NCBI GenBank assembly: GCA_036702975.1
Contig: DATNPX010000057.1
Coordinates: forward strand, 1-46,187
Reading direction: 5' to 3'
Length of the DNA: 46,187 nucleotides
Source: DATNPX01 sp036702975
GTDB taxonomy: Bacteria > Cyanobacteriota > Vampirovibrionia > Obscuribacterales > Obscuribacteraceae
Position 1 is the first letter of the stretch, and the number at the start of each line of letters is the position of its first letter. Position numbers and translations under genes: made by a program. The notes under the pieces are model-generated. The model did no database searches. It was not told where the DNA came from and saw only the letters and a program-made list of their open reading frames with translations. Positions 41,629-46,187 of the stretch are shown in pieces.

Positions 41629-43113
41629 ATGAAAAGCTACATCCTCAGCATCGACCAGGGCACAACTAGCTGCCGCGCTATCGTGTTTGATAAAAGCGGC
41701 AAAACAAAAGGGTTGGGTCAGAAGGAATTTAAACAGTTCTTCCCACAACCGGGTTGGGTTGAGCATGACGCCGAAGAAATTTTATCGACACAAGTTGAGT
41801 GCATTAAAATTGCAATCAAAGACGCGGGCATAAAGCCTGACGAAATTGCCGGTGTCGGCATAACCAATCAACGAGAAACGACAGTCGTCTGGAACAAAAA
41901 AACGGGCAAACCCGTTTACTCAGCAATCGTCTGGCAATGCCGCCGCACCCAGAAGCTTGCCGAAGAGTTGCGCAGTCAGTCAGACGAATTCAGAGACAAA
42001 ACTGGACTTGTTCCCGACGCATATTTTTCTGGTCCCAAAATTCGTTGGATTTTAGACAACGTCAAAGGGGCGCGCGAACTCGCCGAAAACGGTGAACTCG
42101 CCTTTGGCACCATCGACACGTGGCTGATCTGGAATTTGACGAGTGATAAAAAACACTACACAGAGCCTAGCAACGCGTCACGCACGATGTTATACAACAT
42201 CAAATCGATGAGCTGGGACGATCAGCTTTTGTCGCATTTAAAAGTGCCAAAATCGATGATGCCGCATGTAATACCATCGAACGGCAACTTCGGTGAAACA
42301 AATGAACATCTCGTCGGATTCAAAGCTCCTATAAGAGCCAATCTAGGCGATCAGCAGGCAGCGCTCTTCGGACAGTGTTGCTTCGACCAGGGCATGGGTA
42401 AATGCACTTATGGAACCGGAAGTTTCTTGCTTACGAATATTGGCGCTGAAGCAAAATTGGTGCCGGGACTTTTGACGACAGTGGCGTGGCAATTGGAAGG
42501 CAAAGCTCCCACCTACGCTTTTGAAGGAGCAATCTTTGTCGCCGGTGCTGCCATTCAGTGGTTGCGAGACGGGCTCGGCATCATCGAATCAAGCGATGAG
42601 ACGCAGAAATTGGCGGAATCACTGGCATCAAATGAAGGGGTATTTTTCGTGCCAGCTTTTGTCGGGCTGGGTTCTCCATATTGGAATTCAGATGTGCGCG
42701 GTACCATCACCGGGCTGACGAGAGGCACAACCCGTGCGCATCTAGCCCGTGCAGCTCTGGAATCGATGGCGTTCCAAATTGCAGACGTGGCAAAAGGAAT
42801 GGCAGAAAACGGAATCGGACTCAAAGAATTGCGCGTCGACGGTGGTGCCACACGCAACGACTTTATGGTGCAATTCCAGGCAGATTTACTGAATGTACCG
42901 GTGATTCGATCTGCACAGCTCGAATCCACAGCCTGGGGAGTTGGTGCGCTAGCTGCGCTTTCATGCGGACTGGTGAAAGACTTTGAAGAACTTTCTGCCG
43001 ATTGGCAGCTCGACTCGAAAGTCGTGCCAAAAGAAGATCGCAGCGGCGACTACAAAGGCTGGCAAGCAGCGCTCAAGGGTGCCTTTGCAGTCGCGGAAGC
43101 GACAAGCCCCTGA
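41629..43113 (+). CDS. glpK: Glycerol kinase
   Basis: This 494-residue FGGY-family kinase forms glycerol 3-phosphate from glycerol and ATP. It has 'SIDQGTTSCRAIVFDKSG' at the start, 'GWVEHDAEEI', 'ITNQRETTVVWNKKTGKPVYSAIVWQCRRT' (which includes the glycerol-binding Arg-Glu), 'GDQQAALFGQ', 'CTYGTGSFLL' and the C-terminal 'GGATRNDFMVQFQADLLNVPV'. Full length, with no missing motif. No glycerol facilitator or dehydrogenase gene lies next to it, so it may feed phospholipid synthesis. Confidence 0.96.
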   Translation: MKSYILSIDQGTTSCRAIVFDKSGKTKGLGQKEFKQFFPQPGWVEHDAEEILSTQVECIKIAIKDAGIKPDEIAGVGITNQRETTVVWNKKTGKPVYSAIVWQCRRTQKLAEELRSQSDEFRDKTGLVPDAYFSGPKIRWILDNVKGARELAENGELAFGTIDTWLIWNLTSDKKHYTEPSNASRTMLYNIKSMSWDDQLLSHLKVPKSMMPHVIPSNGNFGETNEHLVGFKAPIRANLGDQQAALFGQCCFDQGMGKCTYGTGSFLLTNIGAEAKLVPGLLTTVAWQLEGKAPTYAFEGAIFVAGAAIQWLRDGLGIIESSDETQKLAESLASNEGVFFVPAFVGLGSPYWNSDVRGTITGLTRGTTRAHLARAALESMAFQIADVAKGMAENGIGLKELRVDGGATRNDFMVQFQADLLNVPVIRSAQLESTAWGVGALAALSCGLVKDFEELSADWQLDSKVVPKEDRSGDYKGWQAALKGAFAVAEATSP

Positions 43114-43158
43114 CCTGGATATCCAGTACAGGAGCTTGAGCATTGAAAGCGAAGGGTT

Positions 43159-44421
43159 TTAATCCCAGCTCAGCGTGCCACCGGTCTGATAATCGATCAC
43201 TCGTGTCTCGAAGAAATTTTTCTCTTTCCGCAAATCGAGCATTTCACTCATCCATGGGAATGGATTTTGTGCGCCCGCATAAAGTTCAGGCAGTCCGATT
43301 TGATTGAGTCTGCGATTAGCAATAAATTGCAAGTACTCTTTGAACATGTTTTGATTCAAGCCAAGCACGCCACGCGGCATGGTGTCCTGAGCATAACGGA
43401 ACTCCAACTCTACCGCTTGTTTTATGAGGTCAACTATTTCGTTCTGGAAATCAGCCGTCCATAGATGTGCATTTTCAGCTTTGATTTGATTGATCAAATC
43501 GATTCCGAAATTGAGGTGCATTGACTCGTCCCGAAGAATGTATTGGAATTCTTCAGAAGCTCCTGTCATTTTGTTCTGACGTCCAAAACTCAACATCTGC
43601 ACGAAGCCGACGTAGAAGAAGAGCCCTTCCATGATCACGTAATAACCGATCAAGTTGCGCAGGAAACGGCGATCTGTCTCTGGCGTGCCAGTGCAGAAAT
43701 TTGGATCAGACAGTTCGTGTGTGAACTGCAATTCGAATGCGTCCTTGTCGTGAATGACAGGAACTTCGCGATACATGTTGAAAATTTCGCCTTCATCGAG
43801 ACCCAAACTTTCAATTACATACTGATATGCATGTGTGTGCACAGCTTCGTCGAAAGCCTGACGCAATAAGTATTGGCGACACTCCGGATTAGTGATGTGC
43901 CGATAAATGGCCAGCACCAGATTGTTGGCGACCAGCGAGTCTGCAGTTGAGAAAAAGCCCAGATTTCTTTTGATAATCATGCGCTCATCGTCTGTCAATC
44001 CGTTTGGATTTTTCCAGAGAGCGATATCCCGAGACATGTTGATCTCTTGCGGCATCCAGTGGTTGGCGCATCCATCGAGATATTTCTGCCAGGCCCATTC
44101 GTACTTGAATGGCACCAGTTGGTTCAAATCGGCGCGGCAGTTGATGATTCGCTTCTCGTCAACTTTGATGCGATTAGCATTGAACTTAATTTCTTCAACG
44201 CCGGTAACACCATGCCCGGCACTGGCAGTGGTGACAGGTGGGGCGAACGAAATAGTTCCCGGATTGGCCGGAGTACCAGAACCGACCGGACTACCCGGGT
44301 TAGCCGTAGTACCCGGGTTAACCGGAGCACCAGAACCGACGGAGTTCCCCGGTGCAACTGGTGCTCCGGGTGCAGTTGCGTGCTGCGCAATACTTGCAGT
44401 GTTGTCGCCAAAGTCGAGCAT
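43159..44421 (-). CDS. nrdB: Class I ribonucleotide reductase beta subunit
   Basis: The 420-residue protein carries the di-iron site: Asp161, Glu192 and His195 (EAVHTHAY), Glu265, Glu299 and His302 (DESMH). The radical tyrosine is present at Tyr199, as in class Ia enzymes. The first 70 residues are an unusual Gly/Pro/Ala/Asn-rich extension with GSP/NPG repeats (about 17-57), absent from standard NrdB. TGAGG precedes the ATG. nrdA lies 50 bp upstream on the same strand, giving the usual operon, although the order is nrdA then nrdB. Together they reduce ribonucleotides to deoxyribonucleotides. Confidence 0.95.
   Translation of the reverse strand: MLDFGDNTASIAQHATAPGAPVAPGNSVGSGAPVNPGTTANPGSPVGSGTPANPGTISFAPPVTTASAGHGVTGVEEIKFNANRIKVDEKRIINCRADLNQLVPFKYEWAWQKYLDGCANHWMPQEINMSRDIALWKNPNGLTDDERMIIKRNLGFFSTADSLVANNLVLAIYRHITNPECRQYLLRQAFDEAVHTHAYQYVIESLGLDEGEIFNMYREVPVIHDKDAFELQFTHELSDPNFCTGTPETDRRFLRNLIGYYVIMEGLFFYVGFVQMLSFGRQNKMTGASEEFQYILRDESMHLNFGIDLINQIKAENAHLWTADFQNEIVDLIKQAVELEFRYAQDTMPRGVLGLNQNMFKEYLQFIANRRLNQIGLPELYAGAQNPFPWMSEMLDLRKEKNFFETRVIDYQTGGTLSWD
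44251..44373 (-). repeat. Repetitive segment encoding the Gly/Pro-rich NrdB extension
   Basis: Imperfect GC-rich repeats encode alternating G-A/S/T-P and N-P-G units (residues about 17-57 of NrdB). They are in frame, so copy-number changes would lengthen or shorten the flexible tail without breaking the gene. Confidence 0.65.
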
Positions 44422-44471
44422 GTTTGTGTTTCCTCAGTTTTTTGGAGTAGGGAAAATTCGGATCGGCAGGG

Positions 44472-46187
44472 CTACTGACACGATTCACATTCGGGGTCAG
44501 TGATCAAGCATGCCTTCCCCATCTGAACGGGAATGGCGTTAGCAACAGAAGACGACACTGCATTCAATGCACCTGTTTTCACGGTCGATTTTTCGGCGCT
44601 GGTGGCACTGGTCGTGCGCAGATAATATGTAGTCTTCAGGCCCGATGTCCAGGCAAGTTTGTACATTTCATCCAGCTTTTTACCGCTTGGTTCTGCCATG
44701 TACAGGTTCAGACTCTGAGCCTGGTCGATCCACTTCTGGCGTCTCGAACCGGCCTTGATCAACCAGCTCGCATCGACCTCAAAGGCGGTGGCATAACGCG
44801 ATTTCACGTCGGCAGGAATACGCTCGATTGGCAATACGCTGCCGTCGAAATATTTCAGGTCGTGCACCATAACTTCGTCCCACAAACCAAGCTGCTTGAG
44901 CTCATCGACGAGATAGCTGTTGAGCACAGTGAAGTCACCAGAGAGGTTCGACTTGACGAACAGATTCTGGAAAGTAGGCTCGATCGATTGGCTGACACCA
45001 ACGATATTAGATATGGTGGCAGTCGGGGCGATGGCGAGGCAGTTGCTGTTACGCATTCCCCATCTGGCGATGTGTTCGCGCACAGGCGTCCAGTCTAACT
45101 TTCCACCACGAGTCACATCAATCTGAACTGAACGAGCAGCTTGCAAAAGTTCCAGCGAGTCTTGAGGCAATATGCCTTTATCCCACAACGAACCGGCGTA
45201 ACTCTGATAAGCACCGCGCTCCTTTGCAAGCTGACTGCTTGCAAGAATGGCATAGAAACTAATTGCTTCCTGAGAGTAGTCAGCGAAATCAACAGCAGCT
45301 TCCGAAGCATAAGGAATTTTGAGCAGAAGCAGTGCATCCTGGAAGCCCATCAGACCCAGACCGACAGGACGGTGCTTCAAGTTTGCCTGGCGCGCCTTCG
45401 GTACGCTGTAATAGTTCACATCCACGACGTTGTCGAGCATGCGCATCGCCACGCGACAGGTGTTTTTCAACTTCTCGAGATCAAGCACACCATCTTTAAC
45501 GTGAGCGACAAGATTGACCGACCCCAGATTGCAAACCGCGGTTTCTGAATCTGAAGTGTTCAATGTAATTTCGGTGCAGAGGTTGGAGCTGTGTACGACT
45601 CCAACATGTTGCTGCGGACTACGCAAGTTACAAGGGTCTTTGAAGGTGATCCATGGATGTCCGGTTTCAAACAACATCGAGAGCATCTTGCGCCAGAGTG
45701 CCAGTGCCGAGACCTTCTTGAAAAGTTTGAGTTTGCCGGCTTGAGCCATGGCTTCATACTCTTCGTACTTATCTTTGAAGGCTGGTCCAAACAAATTGTG
45801 CAGATCTGGAGTTTCGTCGGGGCTGAACAGCGTCCACTCAGAATCCGAAAGCAAGCGCTCCATGAACAGATCTGGAATCCAGTTGGCGGTGTTCATGTCG
45901 TGGCAACGACGGCGGTCGTCACCTGTGTTCTTGCGCAATTCCAGGAATTCTTCGATATCAAGATGCCAGGTTTCAAGATAGCTGCAAACCGCTCCCTGTC
46001 TCTTTCCGCCCTGATTAACAGCAACAGCGGTATCATTCACGACTTTCAAAAATGGGACGACGCCCTGACTCTTGCCATTGGTGCCTTCAATATGCGCGCC
46101 TAAAGCACGCACTGGAGTCCAGTCATTTCCCAAGCCGCCACTGTATTTCGAGAGCAGCGCATTTTCTTTGATCGAATCGTATATGCC
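44472..46187 (-). CDS. nrdA: Class I ribonucleotide reductase alpha subunit, partial (5' end outside window)
   Basis: The frame runs to the right edge: beyond the apparent start it continues as 'IYDSIKENALLSKYSGGLGN', a well-known NrdA segment, so no true start lies in the window. About 572 residues are present. Visible landmarks are 'DWTPVRALGAHIEGTNGKSQG', the active-site loop 'HSSNLCTEITLNTS' (substrate-site Cys) and 'FLELRKNTGDDRRR'. The radical-transfer 'TYYLRTTSAT' and the C-terminal CESCQ that relays electrons from thioredoxin are also present. The catalytic Cys and specificity loop are in the visible part; the ATP-cone end is outside. It forms an operon with nrdB. Confidence 0.96.
   Translation of the reverse strand, partial: GIYDSIKENALLSKYSGGLGNDWTPVRALGAHIEGTNGKSQGVVPFLKVVNDTAVAVNQGGKRQGAVCSYLETWHLDIEEFLELRKNTGDDRRRCHDMNTANWIPDLFMERLLSDSEWTLFSPDETPDLHNLFGPAFKDKYEEYEAMAQAGKLKLFKKVSALALWRKMLSMLFETGHPWITFKDPCNLRSPQQHVGVVHSSNLCTEITLNTSDSETAVCNLGSVNLVAHVKDGVLDLEKLKNTCRVAMRMLDNVVDVNYYSVPKARQANLKHRPVGLGLMGFQDALLLLKIPYASEAAVDFADYSQEAISFYAILASSQLAKERGAYQSYAGSLWDKGILPQDSLELLQAARSVQIDVTRGGKLDWTPVREHIARWGMRNSNCLAIAPTATISNIVGVSQSIEPTFQNLFVKSNLSGDFTVLNSYLVDELKQLGLWDEVMVHDLKYFDGSVLPIERIPADVKSRYATAFEVDASWLIKAGSRRQKWIDQAQSLNLYMAEPSGKKLDEMYKLAWTSGLKTTYYLRTTSATSAEKSTVKTGALNAVSSSVANAIPVQMGKACLITDPECESCQ

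Overview
The window looks like chromosomal DNA of a non-photosynthetic relative of Cyanobacteria, most like the Vampirovibrionia/Melainabacteria (Obscuribacter-type) lineage. This is inference. The best support is a tmRNA on the minus strand (29328-29718) whose tag, ANNIVKFPAQRVALAA, starts with the ANNIV typical of cyanobacterial tmRNAs. A SigA-type sigma factor, many paralogous membrane-anchored Ser/Thr kinases, and TPR and CHAT proteins fit the same picture. Genes are densely packed on both strands. TTG and GTG starts are common, and several products carry signal peptides or small zinc ribbons.

Layout. 1-3760 (minus): two coupled Ser/Thr kinases and a partial membrane-protein gene at the left edge. 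4105-8666: a zinc-ribbon/thioredoxin fusion, then a TetR repressor divergent from an EmrA/EmrB-like efflux pair that has a clear promoter and a palindromic operator. 8845-12612: secreted patatin, tRNA hydroxylase TrhO and glutaminyl-tRNA synthetase. 12613-13130: a repeat-rich spacer with a perfect 18-bp hairpin. 13131-17345: a giant exported TPR-CHAT protein with a minisatellite between its catalytic His and Cys. 17357-25761: mostly hypothetical genes (zinc ribbons, TlpA-like thioredoxin, TPR, HTH/ACT, GNAT, COG4705-like membrane protein) and a frameshifted SF0329-like gene. 26032-28150: an aldo/keto reductase facing an ATP-grasp operon. 28243-29718: a DUF1778/GNAT toxin-antitoxin pair lying between the tmRNA 3' end and a degraded copy of it, probably the remnant of an integrated element. 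29828-35266: PrmA, then a membrane-anchored hydrolase followed by two more kinases. 35457-36707: a SigA-like factor with an anti-sigma-type zinc finger at its N-terminus. 36811-46187: a second hydrolase, a secreted protein, tRNA-Leu(CAA), pyroglutamyl peptidase, glycerol kinase, and class I ribonucleotide reductase (nrdA partial at the right edge, nrdB).

Most unusual points: the zinc-finger/sigma fusion; four kinases that all replace the catalytic-loop lysine (HRDxTPDN), two of them also with altered DFG motifs; the exported CHAT protein with an in-frame 15-bp repeat array in its protease domain; and the ssrA-associated toxin-antitoxin remnant. All calls come from reading the sequence; no searches were run.
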